This document shows, piece after piece, positions 36,773-64,000 of a stretch of DNA of 64,000 nucleotides (position 1 is its first letter; each line of letters begins with the position of its first letter). The stretch is from Siderastrea radians (taxonomy: Eukaryota; Cnidaria; Anthozoa; Scleractinia; Rhizangiidae): contig OZ024898.1 of NCBI GenBank assembly GCA_964017195.1, positions 1,064,501 through 1,128,500 of the forward strand, read 5' to 3'. The notes beneath the pieces are model-generated. The model had not been told where the DNA came from. It was given only the letters and a program-made list of their open reading frames with translations, and did no database searches. The translations under genes were made by a program, and so were the position numbers.

Positions 36773-37118
36773 TATTAGACATGTGTAGATCATGGAGTTA
36801 TAACATTGTCAAAGAGCCATTGTCTGCAAATATTCCACACTTGTGTACACGCACGCAAAAAAACCTGAAGTTTTTTTGCTTCTAAAAGCTAATGTCCTGT
36901 TTATTTCAAAAAATTTTGGGTTGGAAAACTTTTTGTCGATTACTTTATTTTTACTTATTTTCGCGGGACTTTTGCAATAAATCGCAAAATAAAATTAAAG
37001 ACCTGCGAAAAAATGTTTCGCGAAAATTAACGACGACGCGATATTTAATTCCCTGCTGTATTAAAGAGCGTAGCAGTCCCTACAAGGATTCAGGACTCTT
37101 GAGTTGAAATATGCCTTT

Positions 37119-37326
37119 GTATACACCTAATTGATAAAACGTTGTCGGGTGCAAAGCATAAACCATGAACGATGCGACACAATGGAATTCTGGGTGTACT
37201 GTGTTAATGTTATCACCATGATGCCTGAGAATAGAAGCAAGTTTTCCCGCTTCCCAGAAAACCATTGGGTCGTATCGTTCATAGTTTATGCTTTTCATAC
37301 GAAAATGTTTTTTCGATTAGGTGTAT
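37119..37326. repeat. Foldback element with ~75-bp arms
   Basis: TACACCTAATTGATAAAACG...GAATTCTGGG is matched in reverse complement by CCCAGAAAACC...CGATTAGGTGTA around a loop of about 55 bp. Confidence 0.7.
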
Positions 37327-37663
37327 TTGCGAAATTGACGATGTTAACCAATACAACAGAAAAAAGGCAAGTTGCTAATGTTCAACTGTGAAGCATATGG
37401 CCCTTTACCAGGGTCAAAATTCAGACAAGTGAATTGTAAAATTTGTGGTGTCACAATTTCACCTCTCAGTTACTCAAATTGACCTTGCCTTGAAATGAGC
37501 AAACAGCTGAATTTCTCACGCAGCAAATTCATCAAATAGCTAAATTTGTGACATAGATTCAGCAAATAGCTAAATTCGCCCGACAGACGAATTCGCCTGA
37601 TACATGAACTCACCTCGACTGAGGGGCTTGGAAACTAGTTTAGTATTCGTTTAGGGCTATTCC

Positions 37664-37832
37664 ATGGTTATGATTGATAGGTTATTTCATATCTTTTGGC
37701 CAATTGGATGTGACCTCAACAACTCGCCCTTTAAAGCTTCTACCAACCCGTTTCGGCCGCCCCATTTATACACGCTAGCTAAGCTTTGCAAACGATCCTT
37801 TGGTTTCTTCAAGAGGATTCTATCTTCAAGTT
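37664..37832 (+). promoter_or_regulatory. Promoter of ADH copy A
   Basis: Contains ATTGATAGG, CTTTTGGCCAATT (CCAAT), TTTAAAGCTTCT and CCATTTATACACGCTAGCT (TATA-like) about 70 bp before the ATG. The same order is kept at 35,112 and 50,440, which is good evidence that these blocks matter. Confidence 0.6.
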
Positions 37833-46366
<8,534 letters not shown>

Positions 46367-47470
46367 GGTAAGTTTGTGTAATTTGAATTTTTTTCAATAG
46401 TTTCTTATGCTTTTTTCAACCTTGAGGGGTGCCTTTGCTTTGTCTGGCAGAAAAAACACGTGTTAAGCTGACAGCCGTTTCACAGGAGTTTTACAGCGGT
46501 CAAACGTACGACGCGTGCGTAGTTTCCGCCATAATTCTGCAAAGAAAAATACAGGCAAATGTGGAAAGTCTCAATTGAACTGCGAAACTAACACTGTCTC
46601 TAAGAACTTAAGATTTTTACGTTGAGTATGCACTCAAAATAAAGTAACTGTCATCCACGAGTTTTATCTCCGCGAAATTCAGTTGTTTGGGAAAATCAAA
46701 TCAAATCAAATCAAATTTAACGTCACAGTGTGGGGAGTAGTCCCGTAACCTCCCGAGCCAGGGGCTCATGAGTAAACACTTGACGTCCAGGTCGGGAAAT
46801 TGGGAAATTTTGTGCATCGTTTTTAGCGTTTTCGTACGAACCTCACGGTCATAAACGTTTGGACTGATTCAAACTTCAAAACTCTGTAAAATGTAAAGTG
46901 ACGTTTCTTCTTTATTTTGACCGCTGTGAAGATGGCAGTAGGCATCGGTACCAGGCTCCTGTCGGTACCAAGTGCTCCATATTCTCTCTTCTGCACACAG
47001 GCTCAAAGGGGCTTTTCGCACGGAGAGAACCCGCTGAAAAAGTGATTGCAGGCGTAAGATTAGGCGCTGGATCTTTCCGGTTTTCGCGCCTGCACTCACT
47101 CCGCACATCGGAAATCCAATAACACCCCATTAGACCTCTGCGGAGGAGAGAGCCCCAAGAACTCAAAAGTATCGGTGTATATCTTCCAAGGTTTACAGGG
47201 TCAAACAATATCGAAACAACCGATACCGCTCGCGAGAATCGATATTGTGGGCATTTCCCCAGTAATGATATCGTGTACTTTGTATGGATATCCACCTACC
47301 CTGAGTAACAGAACCTTTCTTCCAAGTGGTAGACAGGATCGAACAATATTGAGACAACCCGATATCGCTATTTTGGCCTTTTTCCCTGTACTGATGGTAT
47401 CGAATTCTTGGTATTGATATCGACCTACCCTAAGTAATATACCCTTTCTAAAAAGCAGTGTGTAGTCTGT
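46367..47470. other. 3' flank of ADH copy A
   Basis: No coding exon. Contains an AAATC pentamer run at 46,697 and, from about 47,190, AT-rich sequence with GATATCG motifs that aligns with 54,700-54,830 downstream of copy B, so the duplication unit extends past the gene. Confidence 0.5.
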
Positions 47471-47485
47471 GTTACGAGTAAGACC

Positions 47486-47974
47486 GAATATGCCACTTCC
47501 AGTTATCTAGAGTTAACTAGGAGAGTCTCTGATAGGAGAACATTAATAAATTACGTATTAGTAATCATAAACTAATGATCGAAGTGGGCAGATATAACGA
47601 TACGCCCAGAGACAATAGGCTTTGCCCAGTCTGTGATTGTAATCAAACCGAAGATGAAATTCATTTTCTCTTTTATTGTTCCAGATACGCAACAACGAGA
47701 GATAACTTTTACAAGAAAATACAACCTTACATCCAAAATGTTAGCCGGCTACCGCAGTGTCTGATTTGATTTTAGAATTAATGAATTCTTCCAATTTTTT
47801 TGTGAACATGCAATTAATTAAATTTATCTCATCTTGTTTTGATTCACGTAACAAAATGCTATCAATGTAATTAATTTTATATATGTCCTTTTTTTATTAC
47901 TTAATAAGTTGTACGCTTTTGCAATATTGTAACAAATTTACAGTCATGCAAATAAAGCTTGTTGTTGTTGTTGT
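47486..47974 (+). mobile_element. 5'-truncated LINE with 7-bp target duplication
   Basis: TAAGACC flanks both ends (47479-47485, 47975-47981). The frame 47,575-47,769 encodes LCPVCDCNQTEDEIHFLFYC and a Cys/His pattern typical of the extreme C-terminus of some non-LTR ORF2 proteins, ending at 47,769. A GTT-repeat 3' tail follows. The paralogous site near 54,875 lacks the insert. Confidence 0.8.
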
Positions 47975-47989
47975 TAAGACCTAGAACGA

Positions 47990-48195
47990 ACTTCTTCAAC
48001 TCCTTTATAATAGCAGCAACTCCTTTTATATTGTAGCCAACTGACCGTGGCGGATACAGACCTGTTATGGAGACAGATGCTAACAATAACATAATGGCAG
48101 AGTTGTTCAGATAGTTAACTAGGGCCTTAGAGCGCTCTAAAATAAAGTTGAAGCTTTGATGAAGTTTGTTGTATTTACTGTCCTTAGCCGAGGGA
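47990..48195. repeat. Duplicated 3' flank, copy A (partner 54,890-55,110)
   Basis: Shares GACCGTGGCGGATACA, CCTGTTATGGAGA and GAGCGCTCTAAAATAAA in order with 54,945-55,050. The AATAAA inside the last block might be a polyadenylation signal for a neighbouring transcript. Confidence 0.7.
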
Positions 48196-48539
48196 AAGGA
48201 GGGCTGAGGAGTTTAGATCGTTACCGTAAAGAGTCCCACTCAATCAATTCCGAAGATTGCCAAGGAACTTCCGAAGTTGTTTTGACCATATGCCGACAAA
48301 TTTTAGTTTACTTGACATTTAGAACACGTTTAGAAAATTGATGTGCAGACATAGTGTCCTTAAAGTAATGCAAAGTTAAAGTTTAAATCCACTGCAAAAA
48401 CCGTGTACGATCAACCTTGCTGAGCGTCGAATCAAAAAGGATCGTTATCAGTCAAAATTGACGAAAATATAAATAATTGTCAAAAAGACTACACAGGGAC
48501 TGATAAAAAAAAAACGTGAAAAGACTTGAGTGACGATAT

Positions 48540-48580
48540 TTCGAGTGGCCAATACTAGTCTTCATCATGTTTATTAGGAC
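48540..48580 (-). repeat. Penelope-like terminal box
   Basis: The minus strand reads TGATGAAGACTAGTATTGG then CACTCGAAATATCGTC, the same order of blocks as in the 40,236-40,459 palindrome. Hammerhead-like but diverged. Confidence 0.35.
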
Positions 48581-48663
48581 AAATCTAGAATCAGTAGTTT
48601 ACAGAAATATATATAATTATGTTTTAGAACAATGAGCGGAAGTTACTTATAACACGACGTGGT

Positions 48664-48793
48664 ATTGTTTGTTGCGCGTACTACCTCTATGCTCAACAAA
48701 TTTTCACGTTGCAAAAAAAGTAGAAGCGACGTCTACTTTCTGCAACATGAAAATTTGTTAAGCGGGGAAGTGGTAATACGCGCAACAAACAAT
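48664..48793. repeat. 130-bp foldback element
   Basis: ATTGTTTGTTGCGCGTACTA...AAAGTAGA pairs with TCTACTTT...GCGCAACAAACAAT; only a few bases separate the arms. Confidence 0.75.
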
Positions 48794-48859
48794 CTCAACT
48801 TGCAACGAAACATTGTGTTGCGCCACAAGTTGTACGAAAATAGGGAGCTTAAGCAAACA

Positions 48860-49374
48860 CGACGGCGATAGACTGCGAGCAGTCTCTCTTTTGCTATAAG
48901 ATCCCTGCCGGAGGAGCGGCGAGAAAGCAAGTACGATATTCGAGCCGCGAGCAGCTTGCTTGTGGGTCTGATGCGCTCAGCTCACTTGCCTGTCTGTCTG
49001 CTATGCCTGAACTGTGCAAGGAGAGAGAAAGACGTGGCAGAAAATGCTGGGTTTCCTTTGGCCGGCTGACCGTTTGTGTCGCCGGTTTGACTGGATTCCC
49101 ACTATGGAGGGCAAACTGTACGAAAGCAAGCATCCCTCGAGCAAGGGATGCGCTCGGCGAGGAACTGTGTTCCCCGTTGGAGATAGTTACCTGGTTGATC
49201 CTGCCAGTAGTCATATGCTTGTCTCAAAGATTAAGCCATGCATGTCTAAGTATAAACACTAGTACTGTGAAACTGTGAATGGCTCGCGGCTCGAATATCG
49301 TACTCGCTTTCTCGTCGCTCCTCCGGCAGGGATTTTAGAGCAAAAGAGAGACTGCTCGCAGTCTACGACGGCGA
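48860..49374. mobile_element. Mutator-like non-autonomous element carrying rDNA (Pack-MULE-like)
   Basis: Element 48869-49365 is flanked by an exact 9-bp duplication CGACGGCGA (48860-48868, 49366-49374). Arms of about 84 bp (48869-48952 and 49282-49365; outer end TAGACTGCGAGCAGTCTC) are about 93-95% complementary. Between them lie about 235 bp of unidentified sequence, possibly rDNA 5' external spacer, and the first ~97 nt of 18S rRNA. No transposase. Confidence 0.85.
49188..49284 (+). rRNA. Captured 5' fragment of 18S rRNA
   Basis: TACCTGGTTGATCCTGCCAG, AGTCATATGCTTGTCTCAAA and AAGCCATGCATGTCTAAGTA are the universal eukaryotic 18S 5' end. It stops at GAATGGCTC, where the element's right arm begins. 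A few substitutions relative to the usual sequence fit a non-functional copy. Confidence 0.9.
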
Positions 49375-50439
49375 CGGCTCATGAGAACGCCACAAAACAA
49401 AAGCTTTAATTAGCAAAACACTGACTCTGCAGGTGCGATATACTTTTTGGTACATTTCTTGACCGTTCTGTACTCAACTACAACGTGACTCACGACCAAA
49501 TTCAAAGTTTTATGTAGAACGTGAACACACCACGTTGAGTTTTCGTTTTTCTCCCTGAACTGTAGCGCCATCCTTACAATTCAGCTCCTGGATAGTTCGG
49601 CTACATTAGACAGGTAAAACGAGTAGGAATAATCGCGAAGAAGTTTAAAAGATTGTGAGGTCATTTTTAAAAGGACGTTTTCCTTCACGTTGGCGCCGTC
49701 GTTGCTTAAACTCCTTAATGTTGCCCGTATTACTTGGTCTTGAAGGGGGAGAGAAAAACAGTTTGATTTGATTGGTTTGATTGAAATTCTCCTGCTAATT
49801 AGATAGCTCGGCAAACGCATATCGTGATTATATTTTACAGTTAATCAATTACCGAGCTAGAAGCACTGTAAAAGCGCCTTGACAGACTTGACATGAATGC
49901 TGCTGATGTTGGCAAGCACAGGGTCTTCTCTGTGATGGCAGACTCGCATTTGACGTGCAAACATTTATCAGTTAAACATTTATTGTTTGCTAACAACCAA
50001 TGAGTTAGTGAAGAAGCTCGTGAACGTGCAAAAATTGTCTGCCAAGTTGTTGGCAGACTATTTTTGGAAATTCACACACGCCAAGATGTATTTGTCAACA
50101 CTGGATTGACATGTTGACAAGCTGTTTTTGCAGACGTTAGTTTGGCATGTGGGCAGGTCTGATATAGGGTATCGTATTTTGGATCAGGTCTGAAATAGGG
50201 TAGGGAAAATCATACATTCGCCGCACATGCACATGCACCCCCACCCAAATTTTCCGCAAGTACCCCCCGGGATCTTTAAACGCAACAAAATGCTTGGAAA
50301 ACTGCCCAAATCTATCCAACATTTGACGAACATTATCTATCAGGTTTAAGTCAAACTCCTTCCGCATGCAACAATTAATACCAATTTTTGCTGCTGCTTG
50401 TGCAGGGCTCTGACTTGAAGAAATAGTCTTTGGGCTTAT
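49375..50439. other. Spacer between ADH copy A and copy B
   Basis: No coding exon. A segment at 50,150-50,275 ending in ACCCCCCGGG resembles the right part of the GC-rich element at 38,097. Confidence 0.35.
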
Positions 50440-50613
50440 GTCATGGTTACGATTGATAGGTCATTATTTATCTCTTGGCCAGTTAGTGTGGCCTCAGTAA
50501 GTCGCCCTTTAAAGCTTCTACTCTCCTGTTTCGGTCGCCCCATTTATACAAGCTACTAGCTACGCATAAAAATCGATCCTTTGGTTCCTTCAAGAGGATT
50601 TTGTTGTCAAGCT
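50440..50613 (+). promoter_or_regulatory. Promoter module of ADH copy B
   Basis: Keeps ATTGATAGG, TTAAAGCTTCTA and CCATTTATACAAGCTA in the same order as copy A, but the CCAAT motif is changed to CCAGT. Confidence 0.55.
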
Positions 50614-51050
50614 ATGTTGGAGACAGCGGGGAAGGTAGGGAAACGAACAATGTTTAACCTCCGGCAAGAAAATAGCCTCGTTTTGCCTCAATACTCAATT
50701 GTTAGTTCGGAGTATGCAAGTAACACAATTTGCATTAATCCATTTTGGTTATTTTGAGCCAGGCAACGAATTATTATCATACTCGATGTCCAGTGTTCGC
50801 CATTATGTTAGAATTTTAAACTCGCCGTTTATGCAACAGAGAATTATCTGATTTCAGTTAATGCAAGTCAGTCTACTGCACCCGGGAACTACTTCTGAGT
50901 TACCGCAGCTTCATTTGAGTTCCAGAGGTTACAACAAGATAAATTTGTAAACTAAATCTCTTAGAACTTGCCGTCTTTACATTTTCCTTTGAAAAAATCA
51001 TACTACTTCGTGACTTCGTGACTTCGTGACTTCGTGAAAGATCCAAATTT

Positions 51051-51564
51051 AGGGCCTCTTCATATGATCCCGGTTACCGGGTTGGCGGGATTAGTGGGAC
51101 TAAATTTGTCGTCTGTTTATACCGAAGAATTCAGCTGAATTCAGCCCGGTTACCGGAATGAAATTCTGTACGTGATCGCGTGCAAGAAAATATTAACCAG
51201 GAGGTATTAACTCATGATTTTCTTCTCAAAAATTCTGAAAATTATGTTATCTTTACTCACTTAATATCAAGAAATCATTTTTGCAATAAAAAGGTCTTGA
51301 AAAAGGCCGGAATCACCCCAACTTCGTTCTCCTTCGACAGAAACGCATGCGTATTTAATTTTGTTTTTCATCCCGGTATTTAAACTGGGTTGACCTGTTC
51401 CGGTTACCGAGATCTTGGTTGGAAAACCGAGATCTCGGTAAACAGGCCATCCCGCCTTCTCGTATAAACACACCGAAATTTTTACAAAGGAAATAGTCGT
51501 GAGGCGAGATCTCGGAAACCAAGCCACAATAGCCCGGTCAACCGGGCTCATATGAAGAGGCCCT
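51051..51564. mobile_element. 514-bp MITE private to ADH copy B
   Basis: AGGGCCTCTTCATATGATCC and the reverse complement ...CTCATATGAAGAGGCCCT form the ends. The aligned copy A site (about 38,645) runs AACCAAATTTGAAGTAATGG without it. Confidence 0.8.
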
Positions 51565-52346
51565 AAAAGCAGTGTCTTTGAAAATTGACCCACAATTCTT
51601 TATAAAACGAACCTGTAACATTTCTGGTTTCCGATAACCATGTCACGTTTCCCAAACGTTTCCGTGTCACGTTTCCCAAACAAAACAAGCCGTCAATATA
51701 ATGCAGAATTGCCGTCTCAAAATCGCAATTAGTTTATAATATGAAAGCCGTTTTAAAAACAACTTTGCAAAAAAAGTTGACAGCAAATCAAAGAAACATG
51801 ATTAAAACCTGGTTTTCATTAGTGGCGTAAGCACAAGCGCGCGTGCAAGGGTGCATCAAACACTGAGGAATGGATTAAAATCTTTTGATCCCTCTTGTTC
51901 TTGTCACTCTTTTGGTGTCTTAACAACACTTTTTCTAATGAGTGAGCTTGTAGTCGGGTTTCTCAGTGTACAGCCATAGTGGAGGGGACACCCTGCGTTC
52001 TCATCTGAACACATCGAAATTTTTACAAAGGAATTAGTCGTGAGGTAGGAAACTTTTACTTGTTACAAAACCTGCGAAAACACAGCAACACTCTAAAACA
52101 GAATAGCAGACATGGAATTTGAAATCGACGAAGAGATTTCTTTTAATACTGACCGTCAACCGTCAAAATACCTAAAATTTAACCATCAACAGTCAAAAGC
52201 TAATATTATTATCATGCAACCGTCAACAGTCAAGGCTACACTCCCCCTTTGAGTTCCTTATTAACTAGGCGGTCGTAAGGTTTGGTCCAATGTTTGACCA
52301 CACGATGTTCGTATGTTGCTAAGCAACCACTGATAAGCTTTGCTGA

Positions 52347-52520
<174 letters not shown>

Positions 52521-52610
52521 TAATTCAGGGACATCTTCCCAGTTGTCTTGGCACACGAAGGAGGCGGCGTTATAGAAAGTGTTGGTGATGGAGTAACAAC
52601 AGTGAAGCCC

Positions 52611-53029
52611 GGTAAATGTTAGGCTCAGTCTCCAGCCGTGAGTGTCTCGATGCGCCCGCGATTCTCGCCACCTTCACGGCTTGGCGCATGGGTTTGGTTA
52701 TTGTTTAGACTGACCAATCAGGGACAAGCTCCCTGGAATTTAATTTGCGGGGCATAGTTTAGCGGGATTTCGCGCTATTTTAAGAGGCGTTTTTTGTATT
52801 GTTTCCGACAAACTTTTGCGTTTCACTTTTTTCAAGACGATACAAAAAAACAAAAAACAAAAAAAAAACAGACAAAATACGCAAATGACGTGCGGATTGT
52901 CTGCATAATTATTAAAATTGTAATGACGTCACGGACATGCTACCAAACTTGTGCGCCCAGCCGTGAAGGTAGCGAGAATCGCGGGGGCATCGAGACACTC
53001 ACGGCTGGAGACTGAGCCTAGGTACATGT
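52611..53029. mobile_element. 401-bp MULE-type MITE inserted across the exon 2 donor region of copy B
   Basis: Element 52620-53020 has inverted ends of about 65 bp (TAGGCTCAGTCTCCAGCCGT) and 9-bp flanks GGTAAATGT / GGTACATGT with one mismatch. The duplicated target contains the last exon base and the GTAAAT donor of exon 2, so it lies directly on the splice junction. Confidence 0.8.
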
Positions 53030-53035
53030 CTCTTG

Positions 53036-53318
53036 CTGTCAAATATCTGGAACTCACTTGTTGAATTTAAAAAGAAAATTAGAAATGTTAAATTTTGAGA
53101 CGTGAATATAACTGTCAGTTTTTCTCTTCTTCTTTGTTTTTATTATTTATTGCATATAAGTGAAAATCTTTCCCTTAGTTAAGTGACTAGCTCTTCATAG
53201 TTTTCACTATTTAGTTTTCAAAGTTTTAATTTTTACCCTTTTTAAATGCACTTTCGTAATTTGAACGAGCTTTTCCGCTCTTAGACGTTACATGGATAAA
53301 TAATGACTGATTGATCGA
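53036..53318 (+). mobile_element. LINE 3' end in copy B intron 2
   Basis: Frame starting IWNSLVEFKKKIRNVKF then stop is a typical ORF2 C-terminus; a T-rich 3' UTR and a TGA-type tail follow. It interrupts sequence continuous in copies A and C (CTGTCAA / GCAATATAAAG). Confidence 0.65.
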
Positions 53319-53624
53319 AGCAATATAAAGTATAAAGTCATGCCATGTATGTTGAACAATTATTTTCTGATTGTGCAACTTTCATTTAACACGATTAAAT
53401 GTTGTTACACGAGCCGAAAAAACCCGAGGTGGTACATTACGTGAAATGCGAAAGTCCACCCGACAGCTTCTAACGATCGTTTTCTCGAGACGGGAGACAC
53501 TAATTTGAATGTGCGCACATTGTTTTCTGTTTTTAGGTGACCACGTGATACTACTGTGGATGGCTCGTTGTGACGAATGCTCGATCTGCAAGAATCCTCA
53601 GACCAACGTGTGTGAAATGTTAGT

Positions 53625-53735
53625 CACTCAATCGTTCATTCATTCATTCATTCATTCATTCATTCATTCATTCATTCATTCATTCATTCATTCATTCATT
53701 CATTCATTCATTCATTCATTCATTCATTCACTAAT
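53625..53735. repeat. ATTC tetranucleotide array at the intron 3 donor of copy B
   Basis: About 27 units of CATT/ATTC begin a few bases after the exon 3 donor, in the position held by TCAG arrays in A and C. A shorter CAGT array follows at 53,885-54,003. Confidence 0.9.
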
Positions 53736-54009
53736 TCAGCGTCTGCAATAGGCAGGGCCCCTGAATAGGTTTTGAATTCTTCGACTAGGCTTGTCACCAT
53801 GTCAAGAAAATCAGATCATGTTACACCTCTACTTATTGAGTTACCTTGGCTGCCTGTTGAGCAGTCATTCGATCGGTTTGTTGGTCGGTCAGTCAGTCAT
53901 TCATTCATTCAGTCAGTCAGTCAGTCAGTCAGTCAGTCAGTCAGTCAGTGAAGCAATTAGTCAGTCAGTCCGTCCGTCAATCATCAGTCAGTCAATCAAT
54001 TAATCAATC

Positions 54010-55110
54010 AAACAACCCCGCTTATAAGCCCTGGACTTATACAAGTTCGAAAGGGGTTTTGGGTGGGCTTATAACATATAGCATTATTCAAACACGATTT
54101 CCTTTTACTCATGTCTTTAGGCCTTAAAGCGCCACAGTAAATCGGGGCCTGGTTGTTCAAAAGAGGATTAAGTTAACCCAGGATTAGCGTCAATTTTTAC
54201 TCCCGTTTCACTGCCAAACGATGCGGATTGCTGCAAATCCCTTTTGCGCTGCATTTTGACTTTGGTTGTTTTCAAATGGTCACTTGTTATCTGCTGTGAG
54301 AACTCTTTTGAATAAGAGAAACAGGAACCTTGGTCAAATTTTAATCCCAGGTTAGCGTTAACCGGCTTTCGAGCAACCGTTATCTGGAACAAATTTAGTT
54401 CAATAGTATTTAGAACATCAGTATCAGTAAAATAATTGTTTCGCGCTTTACTTGCACTATACTTGCCTAATTTTCAATTCGAAGTTGTACTGTGTTCTGT
54501 AAAAGTTCTCATGTTAAAGAAACAAGGATAAATGGAGGGGGGCTTATATTCTGGCGAGCTTATAATCGTAATATAATTTTTGCTAACAAATAGATGGGCC
54601 GATAACCGGGAGGGCTTATAATCGGGGGCCTTAAATCGGGATTTTACGGTATAAGCCCACCCTTAGGAACAGAACCTTTCTAGAATATTCACAGGCCATT
54701 TTTTCTTCCAAATGGAACAGGATCGAACGATTTCGAAACAACAGATATCCCTTGCGAGTATCATTAGTTTGGGCATTTTCCCCGTATTGATGGTATCGAG
54801 TACTAAGTATCGATATGGACCCACCCTTAGTAAATGGAAACTCTTTCCAAAAGGAAGTGTTTAGTCTGTATTACGATAAAGACTTATCGAATTTCTTTAG
54901 CTCCAGTATAACAGCAATATAACTTTTTTGTGTTGTAGCGAAAGACCGTGGCGGATACATACCTGTTATGGAGAGAGCTGTTAACAATGACATGGCAGAG
55001 TTGTTCCGATAGTAAAGTATACCTTTGAGCGCTCTAAAATAAATTTGAAACTGTTTTTGAAGTGTGTTAGTTTTAATCAAGGTTGATAGCCGAGGGAGGT
55101 GAGGGTTGAG
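54010..55110. other. Remaining 3' flank of ADH copy B
   Basis: No coding exon. From about 54,650 the sequence aligns with the flank of copy A (47,290-48,195) without the LINE. GGGCTTATAA-type motifs near 54,030, 54,540 and 54,600 resemble decayed MITE ends. Confidence 0.5.
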
Positions 55111-55485
55111 GGGTATAGATCAATTCAGTTTATACGACATTTAAAAAGAAAATCTGTTTAGCAAAGTTGACATCATCATTCTCAGTTTTTCTATTTTCCT
55201 TTTTTTGTCTACTTATTTGATTATTCGGTTGTTGCTTGACAGGCTGCACTTTGTATTGTTTTGGTGTTACTTTTTTAACGGGTGCTGACGAACTATTGCA
55301 ATTGTCTTGCGATTGTTTACCTCAACTCCTTTATCTGTGGGATAAGATCCAAATTTCTTCCTTCATGGTTCAGTGAGGATTCATCATTCAGTACTCTAAA
55401 GCAACAACAAAACTCTTGTTATCATCGGTAGCTACGCATAATAATCGATCCTTTGATTTCTTCAAGAGGATTTTCTTTTCAAGTT

Positions 55486-63948
<8,463 letters not shown>

Positions 63949-64000
63949 TAGACTATGAGCACAAACTAGAACTAAAGTCAACAGTTCAGAATAATTTGCA

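Noticed and set aside
47150..47420. Regulatory array of GATATCG motifs behind ADH copy A
   Set aside because: The motif is shared with the copy B flank and with 39,820-39,950, so it is better explained as repeat-derived sequence.
49188..49284. Start of a real 18S rRNA gene
   Set aside because: Homology ends after about 97 nt at the arm of a transposon, and no further rRNA follows.

Overview
This is a eukaryotic, animal nuclear window. Genes are split by GT-AG introns, intergenic and intronic DNA is packed with MITE-like elements, tRNA-derived SINEs, non-LTR retrotransposon 3' ends and microsatellites, and the gene content (a DSTYK homologue, an FBXO16 orthologue, a plant-type PRPP synthetase, clustered zinc alcohol dehydrogenases) with this repeat style suggests an anthozoan cnidarian, most likely a stony coral. 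The species assignment is inference. All gene models were assembled by hand from splice sites and reading phase.

Layout. 1-2,000: repeats and a broken PHD-like zinc-finger fragment. 2,071-8,351 (+): a DSTYK-like protein (four exons, 936 aa) whose GTPase motifs are intact while its kinase domain has lost catalytic residues. 10,966-11,709 (+): an unrecognised single-exon, serine-rich, disordered protein. 12,648-19,710: a nest of transposable elements, including two adjacent copies of a long-TIR element, each carrying a private MITE insertion that the other copy lacks. 19,923-24,004 (-): FBXO16 (seven exons). 24,360-32,845 (+): a plant PRS3/PRS4-like ribose-phosphate pyrophosphokinase (eight exons, 346 aa). 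These two genes are head to head with about 355 bp between start codons. 33,000-37,600: MITEs and a first extra copy of an ADH promoter plus exon 1.

35,112-64,000 (+): a tandem array of a zinc-dependent medium-chain alcohol dehydrogenase. Copy A (37,833-46,366) has all 11 exons but one in-frame TAG in exon 3. Copy B (50,614-53,618) keeps only exons 1-3 and has a TAA in exon 2. Copy C (55,486 to beyond the window end) is open through its six visible exons. The duplication unit includes the promoter and 3' flank, so the copies give natural empty-site controls for several element insertions. A TCAG-type microsatellite lies directly at the intron 3 donor of A and C, with a related tetranucleotide array in B.

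The most unusual items are the DSTYK homologue with a degenerate kinase and canonical G motifs; a 497-bp element with 84-bp inverted ends and a 9-bp target duplication that carries the first ~97 nt of 18S rRNA; and four sequence-unrelated foldback elements whose arms are built from short tandem repeats.
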